This document shows positions 1 to 8,178 of a stretch of 64,000 nt of DNA, piece after piece. Numbering within the stretch: the first letter of the stretch is position 1; each line of letters begins with the position of its first letter. Source of the DNA: CAXBOO01 sp963977425 (GTDB lineage: Bacteria > Bacteroidota > Bacteroidia > Flavobacteriales_D > Luteibaculaceae); the NCBI GenBank assembly GCA_963977425.1, contig CAXBOO010000003.1, positions 186,001-250,000 of the forward strand, in the 5' to 3' direction. The position numbers and the translations under genes were made by a program. The notes below the pieces were generated by a model, which saw only the letters and a list, made by a program, of their open reading frames with translations, was not told where the DNA came from and ran no database searches.

Positions 1-404
1 GTCCTACTTTCATACCGTTGCATGATAAATTAGCCAATATTGATAATGAGTACAATGCTGTTATTGTGAATTCGGCATTCAACACAGAACAATTCTTTTC
101 TGGTAAAGGTGCAGGTAGATTTCCTACAGCCTCAGCTGTCTTGTCAGATATTTCAGCTTTCTCTTATCAATATCGATACGAATACAAAAAATCCAAGCAA
201 TCCATCTACAAACTTTCTAATGAAAACGAAGTATCTAAATGGTATTTGCGTAGTTCGGAAGGAACTAATTTTGATGAAATCACTTTGGAGAAACAAGAGC
301 ATTACTCTACAAACAATAACAGTTATGCCATTGTTAATGCCAGTATATTGGAAATTAAAGAATTGCAGAAAAAATATCCTTTAATTTCCATCATAAAATT
401 TTAA
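1..404 (+). CDS. hom: Homoserine dehydrogenase, C-terminal part (5' end outside window)
   Basis: The reading frame is open from base 3 and ends at 404, so only about the last 133 residues are visible. The segment GKGAGRFPTASAVLSDI is the conserved C-terminal signature of homoserine dehydrogenase, which reduces aspartate semialdehyde to homoserine, the branch point to threonine and methionine. It lies 3 bp before an OsmC-like gene and is followed by metZ and metX, so homoserine made here probably feeds methionine synthesis. An N-terminal aspartokinase domain (bifunctional ThrA) cannot be excluded because the start is missing. The first in-frame initiator inside the window, a TTG at 18, is simply an internal Leu codon. 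Confidence 0.9.
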   Translation, partial: PTFIPLHDKLANIDNEYNAVIVNSAFNTEQFFSGKGAGRFPTASAVLSDISAFSYQYRYEYKKSKQSIYKLSNENEVSKWYLRSSEGTNFDEITLEKQEHYSTNNNSYAIVNASILEIKELQKKYPLISIIKF

Positions 405-407
405 ACT

Positions 408-824
408 ATGAGCACAATAAAGCTAACACATACAGGACAAGGACTCAATTTCGAATGTAAAAACGAGCGAGGCGGAACCATCAACTTAAGTGGATTGGAG
501 GAAATGGGTGGTGATCCAAAAAATTTCCGCCCTATGGAAGGGTTATTAGCCTCCTTAGTTGGCTGTTCGTCAATAGATATCCTTAGCATTTTAGAAAAAC
601 AACGCTACATACCAAAGCATTACGAAGTGGTGGTTGAAGGCAACAGAAAAGAAGGTGCAATACCAGCTGTTTTCACCTCTATTACGGTAAACATCAGCAT
701 CAGCAAAGATGTTGATGAAAACAAACTAAAGAAAGCCATTCAATTAACTCAAGAAAAATACTGCTCCGTATTGTTTATGATCCAACACGATTGTACAATT
801 CATTTCAATTATGTCCTCAAATAA
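408..824 (+). CDS. OsmC family peroxiredoxin-like protein
   Basis: A 138-residue protein of the OsmC/Ohr fold. Two cysteines stand where the family has its reactive pair: one in GCSSIDIL near residue 50 and one in KYCSVLF near residue 120. The N-terminal half is beta-rich and the central RPMEGLLASLVGC stretch corresponds to the first long helix. OsmC proteins reduce organic hydroperoxides with these thiols. It sits between hom and metZ, 3 bp after the former and overlapping the latter by 14 bp, so it must be co-transcribed with methionine genes. A role in protecting or handling sulfur intermediates is inference only. No signal peptide, so cytoplasmic. Confidence 0.85.
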   Translation: MSTIKLTHTGQGLNFECKNERGGTINLSGLEEMGGDPKNFRPMEGLLASLVGCSSIDILSILEKQRYIPKHYEVVVEGNRKEGAIPAVFTSITVNISISKDVDENKLKKAIQLTQEKYCSVLFMIQHDCTIHFNYVLK

Positions 825-1989
825 ACTCAAAAGAGAAACCAGAGCCATTCACCATGGTGTTTCGGCAACCAATAAACGAGAAAACAGTAGCCCAATTTTC
901 TTGAATAGCAGTTTTAATTTTGCTACTGCAGAAGATGCTGAAGCTGTATTTCTCAATCAAAAGGAAGCGTACTTGTACTCAAGGTTCAGCAACCCAAATA
1001 CCGATGAATTGGCACATAAAATTGCCGATTTAGAAGGTGCTGAATCGGCCATATGTGTAGCGTCTGGAATGTCATCGGTATTCAACAGTTTGATGCCTTT
1101 TTTATCCACCGGTGACCATATTGTTTCATCGATCAATATTTTTGGTAATTCACTCAATATCATCAATGATTTTCTCCCTAAATGGGGCATTGAATTCACT
1201 TTAGCCGATTTTGAAGAATTAAAGAATTTAGAATCGCTTATTCAAACTAATACCAAATTGTTGTTTATAGAAACGCCAAGCAACCCAAGTCTTAGGCTGT
1301 TTGATATAGAAGCATTGGCTAGAGTTTGCAAACAAAAAAACGTGTTGCTTATAGTCGACAATTGCTTTGCCACTCCTTTTGGGCAACAACCCATTAAATT
1401 TGGAGCTGATTTGGTTATTCATTCAGCCACGAAATTCATCGATGGCCAAGGACGAGTTTTAGGGGGAATCATTGCGGGCAAAAAAAAATGGGTTGATGAA
1501 TGTTATAACTTTTTAAGAAGAACGGGGCCTAGCCTCTCTCCTTTCAATGCCCACCTACTTTCTAAAAGTGTAGAAACTTTGGGCCTTAGAATGGAAAAAC
1601 ACAGCAGCAATGCTTTGATATTAGCCCAAAAACTAGAGAATCACAAGAAAATCAAACAAGTGTACTATCCAGGATTGCCTTCTCACCCTGACCATCATGT
1701 TTTTAAAAAACAAATGGATCTTGGCGGTGCATTGATTGCTTTTGAAATACACGGTTCTAAAAAAGAAGCCATGTTGCTTATCAATTCACTTTCCTTGTTT
1801 CGTATTACAGCTAATTTAGGCGACTCTAGAAGCATCATAACCCACCCCGCTTCAACTACCCATAGCAAACTAACTCTTGACGAACTAGCTGCGGCGGGAA
1901 TTAGCGGAGGTTTAATGCGTATTTCCGTAGGTTTAGAACATGCAGACGATTTATGGGATGATTTGGAACTTGCTCTCGATAAATTATGA
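811..1989 (+). CDS. metZ: O-succinyl/O-acetylhomoserine sulfhydrylase (Cys/Met metabolism PLP enzyme)
   Basis: A 392-residue type I PLP enzyme of the Cys/Met metabolism family. YSRFSNPN (about residues 55-62), the cofactor-stacking region SGMSSVF, DNCFATP and the Schiff-base lysine in HSATKFIDGQGRVLGG (Lys near residue 208) are all present. The FIDGQGR wording is typical of the MetZ subgroup, which makes homocysteine directly from acylated homoserine and sulfide. Since metX follows with a 4-bp overlap (ATGA), the real acyl donor may be O-acetylhomoserine; the sequence alone does not settle acetyl versus succinyl. The start codon lies inside the osmC-like gene. Confidence 0.9.
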   Translation: MSSNKLKRETRAIHHGVSATNKRENSSPIFLNSSFNFATAEDAEAVFLNQKEAYLYSRFSNPNTDELAHKIADLEGAESAICVASGMSSVFNSLMPFLSTGDHIVSSINIFGNSLNIINDFLPKWGIEFTLADFEELKNLESLIQTNTKLLFIETPSNPSLRLFDIEALARVCKQKNVLLIVDNCFATPFGQQPIKFGADLVIHSATKFIDGQGRVLGGIIAGKKKWVDECYNFLRRTGPSLSPFNAHLLSKSVETLGLRMEKHSSNALILAQKLENHKKIKQVYYPGLPSHPDHHVFKKQMDLGGALIAFEIHGSKKEAMLLINSLSLFRITANLGDSRSIITHPASTTHSKLTLDELAAAGISGGLMRISVGLEHADDLWDDLELALDKL

Positions 1990-2999
1990 ATCAAAAACAT
2001 GTATTAAGCATAGGCGACCTTGGTTTAGAAAGTGGAGAAACACTAACAAACGTTGAGTTGGCCTACAACATTATTGGAGATTTATCTGAATCAAGAGACA
2101 ATGTCATTCTTATTTGCCACGGACTTACAGCCAGTAGCGATGTTAGTGATTGGTGGCCAGAAATGGTTGGTGTTTCCAAAGTTTTTGACCCATCCAAGCA
2201 TTGCATAATATGCATCAATACCATTGGCAGTGTTTATGGTTCTACAGGACCTAGAAGCATCAATCCTGAGACACAAGTTCCATACGGAAAGGCTTTTCCG
2301 TTTATTACTGTAAAAGATACTGTAAAAGCATATCAGATTTTTCTTAGGAAACTGAATATAACATCTTTAGCAGTGCTGGTTGGTGCTTCCTTTGGTGGCT
2401 ATCAAGCTTTAGAACTTTCCTTGTTGGATATTCCCATAAACAAGCTGATATTATTGGTTACATCCGCAGAAGAAAGTACTTGGGGAAGAGCCTTACATAC
2501 CGCCCAAAGAATGGCAATAGAAGCTGATGAGACTTTCCTGCTCAATACTCATAACGCAGGAAAAAAAGGATTAGAAGCCGCACGTGCTATAGGCATGATA
2601 AGTTACCGTGGCAACGAAGGATTGCATTTTGCGCAAAAAGAAAGTCAAAAAGAAAGAAAACAAGATTTTAAAATTGACTCCTATTTGAGGCATCAAGGTC
2701 AGAAACTCGCCAAACGATTTCATGCTCACGCATATTACACCTTATCGCTTTGTATGGACAGTCACAATTTGGCTAGAGGAAAAAAAACTAGCCTTAAAAA
2801 CATCTTAAAAGGAATAAAAGCACAGGCATTGATTATTGGTATAGATACTGATATTTTAAATCCAACAGACAATCAAAAACTATTAGCTAAATGCATTCCA
2901 AATGCCACTTATTCTGAAATTCATTCGAAATTTGGCCACGATGGATTCTTAGTAGAACACCAACAAGTTTCTAAATTAATTTTAAAATTTTTAGGCTAA
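1986..2999 (+). CDS. metX: Homoserine O-acetyltransferase (MetX family)
   Basis: A 337-residue alpha/beta hydrolase-fold acyltransferase. It carries NTIGSVYGSTGPRSINP in the usual MetX position, the nucleophile elbow GASFGGYQ (Ser near residue 134, where most family members have GGSLGGMQ), a probable catalytic Asp in GIDTDIL and His in FGHDGFL near the C terminus. It activates homoserine for MetZ, completing the local route to homocysteine. It begins at ATGA overlapping the metZ stop and converges with the M14 peptidase gene, overlapping it by 4 bp with no terminator. MetX homologues can use succinyl-CoA instead of acetyl-CoA; the elbow change noted here is worth checking for that. Confidence 0.9.
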   Translation: MNQKHVLSIGDLGLESGETLTNVELAYNIIGDLSESRDNVILICHGLTASSDVSDWWPEMVGVSKVFDPSKHCIICINTIGSVYGSTGPRSINPETQVPYGKAFPFITVKDTVKAYQIFLRKLNITSLAVLVGASFGGYQALELSLLDIPINKLILLVTSAEESTWGRALHTAQRMAIEADETFLLNTHNAGKKGLEAARAIGMISYRGNEGLHFAQKESQKERKQDFKIDSYLRHQGQKLAKRFHAHAYYTLSLCMDSHNLARGKKTSLKNILKGIKAQALIIGIDTDILNPTDNQKLLAKCIPNATYSEIHSKFGHDGFLVEHQQVSKLILKFLG

Positions 3000-4750
3000 T
3001 ACTCCATGAATACAGGCAATCGTTTGTAAGCCTTCTCGTAGTGGCTGGACTGTTGATACAACCAATACAATTGTAACTGTAAGCTGTTTGCGAATTCTTT
3101 ATCGTTTTGTTTTTTCAATTCAAATTCAGTCTTCAAAATATCGTCTGTTTCTAACATTTTGGCCGCTTCAAATTGCCAAACATAGGTCGAATACCCTTCC
3201 TTTTGCTGTAATATAGAATCAAAGAAACCCCAATTAAAATACGAGTCAGGCGCTACAGGATCTAAATATTCTGCCAACAGTCGTTGATTGTTATCATCCG
3301 AATAAATTACAAAGTCCCCTTTTCTGAGTGTAACCGGCATAGATTGAGACCTAATTTTAGTGTTGTAATGCAAATAGTGCCCTTCAAAAGGCTTTGTAAT
3401 GGTTTCGTAACTGTCGATATTGTGCACTACTAAATTCAAAGTAGTATCGTTACGAACAAATTCTCCTACAATGCCATTGTTAATCAATCGATCGATAACT
3501 TGATGATAGCCACCTTGTATATAATAGACATTAGGTTTAGGTACTTGTCTAGAAATACTGTATTGTTTATGATGTGGAATGAATTCAGCATATGACAAAT
3601 CTCTATTGTATTGCATCAAATCACGCTCAAAAGTAGTGTTGTACTTGCTTTCATAAACATATCCTTCGAACCAAATTGAATCGGATATTTGTGTCAATTC
3701 AAATACAGTTGGTATGCTATCCGTATCGTTGTACCAATCTTTTTCTTGTTGTCTATACGATTTCAATTCTGCGCCCAAACTATCTGACATAGCTAAAAAT
3801 GATTCTAGCAATTTGTACGTCGCCTCAGTTCTAACCGTATAACTTTTTAGCATATGCGTTTCTATGGTGTAAGCCGGGCAAGAATGTATGGCTGCAAAAC
3901 CATTGCTGTAACGAGGGTGATCAAGAAACTCGGTAATTCCCGATTTTGGGTCGCTTCCATGCACATTGACATAAGGCACCATTTTCTCACCCATATTGGC
4001 CATTGTGTTGTACAATGAAGGCGTAAATGTTTTGTGTAAAAAAGACTCTAATCCAGATCTAAATTTATTGTGATGATTCGCCAACAAAGTGATGTTGTAT
4101 GGGTAATCAGCGCCATTGCTAACATGTGTATCAATAAACAAATCAGGGTCTATTTTAGAAAAGATCCTAGTCAATGCCCAGGCATTTTTCGAATCCATTT
4201 TCACGAAATCACGATTCAGGTCAAAATTATGGGCGTTTCCTCTAAAACCATAAGCTACCGGTCCATTTTGATTGACACGCGTACCGTTATTTCTATTGAT
4301 TGCTCCTCCAACATTGTAGATGGGAATTATTGCCAAAACAGTGTTTTTATTCAATTCGGCATAGTTTTTATCGCTAATGAGGCGTTTCAACAAAAGCTGA
4401 CTTGCGTCAATTCCATCTGGTTCTCCTGGATGAATGCCATTGTTGATGAATACAAGGTTTTTCTTGCCTCTTTGGGTCAAAGCCTCCAAAGACGTTTTTC
4501 CATCGTAGGACCAAACCATCAAATGAAGAAGTTCTTTACTATCGGTTACACCTATTGTATGCAATTCGCATTGTTGTGAAACAGAATCTAGATATTGATA
4601 ATATTCGATGGTTTCGTAATAGGTACTGGTTTTGGTACCACTTGATGTTTCGTACACTGTAGCTTTCAAAGGCAATTTAAGATCGCCTGAAGATGAGTTG
4701 CATTGCGCGAATAATATAATTGTGCACAAACTCAATGAAAATCGTATCAT
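2996..4750 (-). CDS. M14 family zinc carboxypeptidase, lipoprotein
   Basis: A 584-residue secreted metallopeptidase. The N terminus is a lipoprotein signal ending FAQC, so it is predicted to be anchored in an envelope membrane. Zinc-binding His and Glu appear in GIHPGEPDG (about residue 95), and the third ligand is likely in FIDTHVSNGADYPYN. RNNGTRVNQNG and FDLNRDFVK match the substrate-binding part of M14 enzymes, and the catalytic Glu is likely in AYTIETHML. It trims peptides or possibly cell-wall peptides. The roughly 220 residues after the catalytic domain have no recognisable motif. It stands alone, convergent with metX and divergent from the DUF4397-like gene. Confidence 0.88.
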   Translation of the reverse strand: MIRFSLSLCTIILFAQCNSSSGDLKLPLKATVYETSSGTKTSTYYETIEYYQYLDSVSQQCELHTIGVTDSKELLHLMVWSYDGKTSLEALTQRGKKNLVFINNGIHPGEPDGIDASQLLLKRLISDKNYAELNKNTVLAIIPIYNVGGAINRNNGTRVNQNGPVAYGFRGNAHNFDLNRDFVKMDSKNAWALTRIFSKIDPDLFIDTHVSNGADYPYNITLLANHHNKFRSGLESFLHKTFTPSLYNTMANMGEKMVPYVNVHGSDPKSGITEFLDHPRYSNGFAAIHSCPAYTIETHMLKSYTVRTEATYKLLESFLAMSDSLGAELKSYRQQEKDWYNDTDSIPTVFELTQISDSIWFEGYVYESKYNTTFERDLMQYNRDLSYAEFIPHHKQYSISRQVPKPNVYYIQGGYHQVIDRLINNGIVGEFVRNDTTLNLVVHNIDSYETITKPFEGHYLHYNTKIRSQSMPVTLRKGDFVIYSDDNNQRLLAEYLDPVAPDSYFNWGFFDSILQQKEGYSTYVWQFEAAKMLETDDILKTEFELKKQNDKEFANSLQLQLYWLYQQSSHYEKAYKRLPVFMEY

Positions 4751-4813
4751 TCTATCGGAAGATTATGTTTTGTTATCGGAATATTATTTTAGTTTAAATA
4801 ATTTATCAACATT

Positions 4814-4821
4814 TAATTTTG
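4814..4821 (+). promoter_or_regulatory. Bacteroidetes -7 promoter element for the 4941 gene
   Basis: TAATTTTG matches the Bacteroidetes sigma-A -7 consensus TAnnTTTG. It lies 119 bp before the ATG at 4941, giving a long 5' untranslated leader. The -33 TTTG is not clear. Confidence 0.45.
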
Positions 4822-4940
4822 CAACTTATCGTATTTCAGTGTTAATCAATCGTCATTTTGAGTTATACAGTGTAATAATACTTGCAACTAAGCTTTCAGA
4901 TGATACCTTTATCTCATACTAACCAACTAAACTCAACACT

Positions 4941-5945
4941 ATGAAAAAGCTCATTCGATTAGGACTTTGCCTTAGCATTGCCATGTTGCCCCTCTTAAAT
5001 TCATGCGAAAAAGAAACCATTGTAAAATCCAATGATCCAACCAACCCTACTGTAGGTGATGATCAAAACCAAGAAAAAGCACAAGTCAAATTCATCAACG
5101 CCATCGATCCATCCATTGCAGGTGCAATATCCATAAAAATTGGAGGAATTGATATTGTTGAAGGTTTGCCCTTGAAAGAAATTACCGATTTTATTCCTGT
5201 AAATATTGGAGAACTACAAATAGAAGTTTTAGGCACGAAAAACAACGTGTTGCTGTCTACTACATTGACTTTACTTGAAGACCAAGTATACAATGTAGTA
5301 TTGAGTACTCAAGCTAATGGTTTGACGGATCTAGACCTTTTACAAAGTTTACCAGCCAATTTGGGAATTCTTAGCGATCCTCTTGGTTATGTTTTAGGTT
5401 TGGATTTGATTCCTGCCGACTTAAGCACATTGAACTTCCTAAACCTGTCTGATATTCAAGACGGAAACTTATTGATGGCACTAGACTTACTAAACGCTAA
5501 CGGTGATATTGTAGGAGGATTATTAGAAATTCCAACAGGATTGTTGAGCGATCCTATGTTATTGAATGGCGATATTCTTGGCAATTTGGATTTCGTTAAC
5601 TCTACCCTACCATTAGACGATCTATTGGGTAATTTACTAGGCGGAAACGATTTATTAGAAATTGTAGATCTTGGTTCTATTACAGGCTTATTGAACATAG
5701 GCTCTAGCGGATCAGGTGGTATTCTAGGAACCATTACAGGTATTCTTGACGGTTTATTAGGCGGTATTTTGCCAGGACTTGGTGGAGACAATCCATTATC
5801 TTTATTGGATGGCGACATCTTAAGCGGATTGCCATTGGATATTCCTGGAAACTACACCTTAATCATCCTAGGCGACGAACAACACCTAGATTACATTTTG
5901 GTTGACAATGAATTATTAGGAATTCCAGTTCCTGTTCTTCAATAA
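4941..5945 (+). CDS. DUF4397-like lipoprotein with Leu/Gly/Asp-rich tail
   Basis: A 334-residue predicted lipoprotein (signal ends LLNSC, Cys22). Residues about 47-125 look like a DUF4397 beta-sandwich, starting AQVKFINAIDP and continuing through IGELQIEV to DQVYNVVLS. From about residue 130 to the end the composition collapses to Leu, Gly, Asp, Ile and Asn, with recurring short phrases such as LLSDPMLLNGD, LLGNLLGGNDLL and GDILSGLPLD spaced irregularly. The tail has no charge-dense or transmembrane stretch; it reads like an extended solenoid or a flexible surface region. Function unknown. It is monocistronic, with a promoter element upstream and a strong terminator directly after. Confidence 0.75.
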   Translation: MKKLIRLGLCLSIAMLPLLNSCEKETIVKSNDPTNPTVGDDQNQEKAQVKFINAIDPSIAGAISIKIGGIDIVEGLPLKEITDFIPVNIGELQIEVLGTKNNVLLSTTLTLLEDQVYNVVLSTQANGLTDLDLLQSLPANLGILSDPLGYVLGLDLIPADLSTLNFLNLSDIQDGNLLMALDLLNANGDIVGGLLEIPTGLLSDPMLLNGDILGNLDFVNSTLPLDDLLGNLLGGNDLLEIVDLGSITGLLNIGSSGSGGILGTITGILDGLLGGILPGLGGDNPLSLLDGDILSGLPLDIPGNYTLIILGDEQHLDYILVDNELLGIPVPVLQ

Positions 5946-5966
5946 ACCGATTCATCATGTTTGTTT

Positions 5967-5995
5967 AAAACCCACTTGAAAGAGTGGGTTTTTTT
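5967..5995 (+). terminator. Rho-independent terminator
   Basis: CCCACT at 5971-5976 pairs with AGTGGG at 5983-5988 around a 6-base loop, extended by AAAA/TTTT and followed by a T run. It ends the 4941-5945 gene. Confidence 0.85.
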
Positions 5996-6624
5996 ATGCT
6001 TAGTATTGATGTTTTTTAGAATTATCGATACACTATTTCTTGCTTTAAGCTCCCCATTTGTTTTTATGAGAATTTGTACTCGTTTCATAGATAGGTAGTA
6101 TAATGAGAAATTAATCTCCAAACATTACAAGAATAATCGACTTTCGTAAATTATCATTAGGAACTGAAACTGCTCTCTGCTTTTTGCTTTAGTCTAAAAA
6201 AGTGTTGATTACCGTCTTTTCATTTTTTTAAAGGATAAAAAACGAAACAAAAAATCCTTTCAAGCCATATTTGTTTACGACCCATTGTGTTCTTGAAGCC
6301 TAAATAATTTTAGAGCCGTATTCGGGATTTACTTTTATGCTTTTTCCAATGCATTAGTTGCGAATACTCAATTAAAATTATTTTACGCCATTTGCAGAAC
6401 ATGGGTACCCCGTAAGCCAACATGAAGCTTGATCTTCGATGTAAATAAGGGGTTATTAAAAAAAATGTAAATCGACTCGTGTGTCCTGTAGCCGATTATT
6501 ATACCATCGTAAGAAATGCATAAATGGATAATAGCAAATTCACTTCGTTCCGATAGTAATCGGAAGTCGATTTTTCATCGGGAAGTATCGAGAAGTAGTG
6601 CAGAGGCTATTATCTCTTTTAGCT
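5996..6624. other. Gene-free stretch
   Basis: No credible gene is seen on either strand: frames are short, lack start context and match no family I recognise. The only structure is a hairpin-prone element near its right end (6541-6602). It may be decayed sequence. Confidence 0.5.
6541..6602. repeat. Imperfect palindromic element
   Basis: Outer arms starting CACTTCGTTCCGATA at 6541 and ending TATCGAGAAGTAGTG are imperfect inverted repeats, with inner CCGAT/ATCGG-type half-sites. This resembles the dispersed hairpin elements common between genes in Flavobacteriia. Only one copy of this type is seen here, so calling it a repeat is inference. Confidence 0.4.
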
Positions 6625-6669
6625 TAAACAAAAAAATCCCGCTAAGAAATTCTCAACGGGATTTTGAAT
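6625..6669 (-). terminator. Terminator, copy 1 of a duplicated pair
   Basis: On the minus strand CGGGATTTT-complement arms (6633-6641 with 6657-6665) form a stem followed by a seven-T run. It ends the T9SS cargo trio. The 45-bp unit is repeated almost identically at 10204-10249 after sucC. Confidence 0.85.
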
Positions 6670-6690
6670 ACTGAATTGGAAAATAAAAAG

Positions 6691-8178
6691 TTAACGCATT
6701 AAGCTCAGTTTCTTTCTCATCTTTTCTCCGTTTTGAAGTTTAATTTCAACCAAATAGATGCCGTTAGGAAGTGTTTTATCAAGCTTTACCTCAGCAGATT
6801 TAGATGCGGAAATAGATTGTTGATGAACCAAACTCCCTGTAATGCTATAAACCACTACATTTTGCATAATTGTAGATGAACGAAGACTTACAGAACCATT
6901 GGTAGGGTTTGGATATAGGTTGACCGCATCCTCTATGGCGATTGTACTTTCGCTAATACTGGTATAATCTTCGCAACTTTCATTGGGGAAATAATGGGTA
7001 AGGCTATCGGCGCCTTTGCAGTCAATGGTGGTTATCCAGCCTTGAATAACACCACCCATGTGATCTTCAGGAAAACCAGATCCGCAAAACACAAAGCCAT
7101 CATTACTAGCGGGTTGAATGTCATAAATATAATGTTGTAAATTGCTATTGCGGGTATATTCTCTGCTCCAAATGATATTGCCAGTGGCGGGATTGAACTT
7201 TATCACCAGCCCTATTAAATCAAATTCAACGACAAAATTACCAGCAATAATAACGTTGCCATATTCATCGTACAGAGGTTTGGTTAAAACCGACCCTTCA
7301 TTAAAATCCAAGATTGCAACATCCGTCATCACTTCTGTGGTGAATCGATTCATCTTTATGTATCTAATTGCGCGACTTTCCGATTTTGAAGATTGTAAAT
7401 AATCGAATGCCATGCCCAAATGGCCATCGGGAGCAAGGTTTATTTCGGGGCTGAAATCGGTAAATTCTCCTCCGTAGGTAGTATCCCACAGCCTATCGCC
7501 ATCACTATTGAGTTTTACCACCCAAATATCGTATTGCTTTTCGGCTACTTCTTGTTCCCCCACCAGTACATAGTCGCCTTCGGGGGTTTCTATTATGGAT
7601 CGACAGCCGTTTTCGTTTTCTATGCCATCTAAGGTTTTTTCCCAAATCAATTTACCCTGAGCATCGGTTTTTACCACATACCAAGCATCTCTGTCGCCAG
7701 ACTCTGTACGATTAACACCAACCATTACCACATCGCCATTGGCGGTAATTATAGCGTCTTCTAAAAATTCCATGGTTTTGGCTTTGCCATAGCGTTTCAG
7801 CCAAACACTATCGCCTTGAGGGCTAAAATAAGCCAAGTAAAAATCCCAAGGGGTAACATCGGCAGTGTCTTTAATTACCCCAGACACATAAAAGCCTGAA
7901 TCAGCAGCTAAAATTTTTCGCGCCGTCGAAGCATTAGGGGGCATTCCAGCACTTTTAGACCACAAACTATCACCTTCATGATTAAATGCCGTGATAATTA
8001 GCGACCTATAAGCATTCACAAAACCACCACCCACGGCAATAAAACCTGTATCGGTTACCAAAACAGAATTGTATAAATAGGCCTTGTCAATTAGCTTATT
8101 AAAATAGGGCTGGCTAAGTGCATGAAACCCAACAAGGATGCTTCCAAACAATATGATATGTCTCAATTTACTGAGCAT
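6691..8178 (-). CDS. T9SS-exported beta-propeller-like protein, third of a tandem trio
   Basis: A 495-residue secreted protein. It has an N-terminal signal peptide (ending about HALSQ), a body of repeated beta-strand phrases such as DAWYVVKTDAQGKLIWEK and YDIWVVKLNSDGDRLWDT (a D-x-W-V-x-K-x-D-x-x-G-x-x-x-W pattern seen in PQQ/WD-like propeller proteins), then a type A sorting domain starting LYPNPTNGSV and ending KKLSLMR. The domain directs export through the Por system and attachment or release at the cell surface. The body is highly similar to the neighbouring 8168-9670 product, but the sorting domain is clearly different. Its start overlaps that gene's end by 11 bp. Ligand or activity unknown. 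Confidence 0.85.
   Translation of the reverse strand: MLSKLRHIILFGSILVGFHALSQPYFNKLIDKAYLYNSVLVTDTGFIAVGGGFVNAYRSLIITAFNHEGDSLWSKSAGMPPNASTARKILAADSGFYVSGVIKDTADVTPWDFYLAYFSPQGDSVWLKRYGKAKTMEFLEDAIITANGDVVMVGVNRTESGDRDAWYVVKTDAQGKLIWEKTLDGIENENGCRSIIETPEGDYVLVGEQEVAEKQYDIWVVKLNSDGDRLWDTTYGGEFTDFSPEINLAPDGHLGMAFDYLQSSKSESRAIRYIKMNRFTTEVMTDVAILDFNEGSVLTKPLYDEYGNVIIAGNFVVEFDLIGLVIKFNPATGNIIWSREYTRNSNLQHYIYDIQPASNDGFVFCGSGFPEDHMGGVIQGWITTIDCKGADSLTHYFPNESCEDYTSISESTIAIEDAVNLYPNPTNGSVSLRSSTIMQNVVVYSITGSLVHQQSISASKSAEVKLDKTLPNGIYLVEIKLQNGEKMRKKLSLMR

Noticed and set aside
4070..4579. 169-residue frame on the plus strand
   Set aside because: Lies fully antisense inside the M14 peptidase gene, whose motifs are intact; no family features of its own.
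5456..5818. 120-residue Pro/Ser/Asn-rich frame on the minus strand
   Set aside because: It is the antisense of the Leu/Gly/Asp-rich tail of the DUF4397-like protein; composition is a by-product of that repeat.
6121..6480. Possible remnant of a group II intron reverse transcriptase or other mobile gene on the minus strand
   Set aside because: Short basic stretches such as MHWKKHKSKSR look suggestive, but all frames are broken by stops and no core RT motif or intron domain V is visible.
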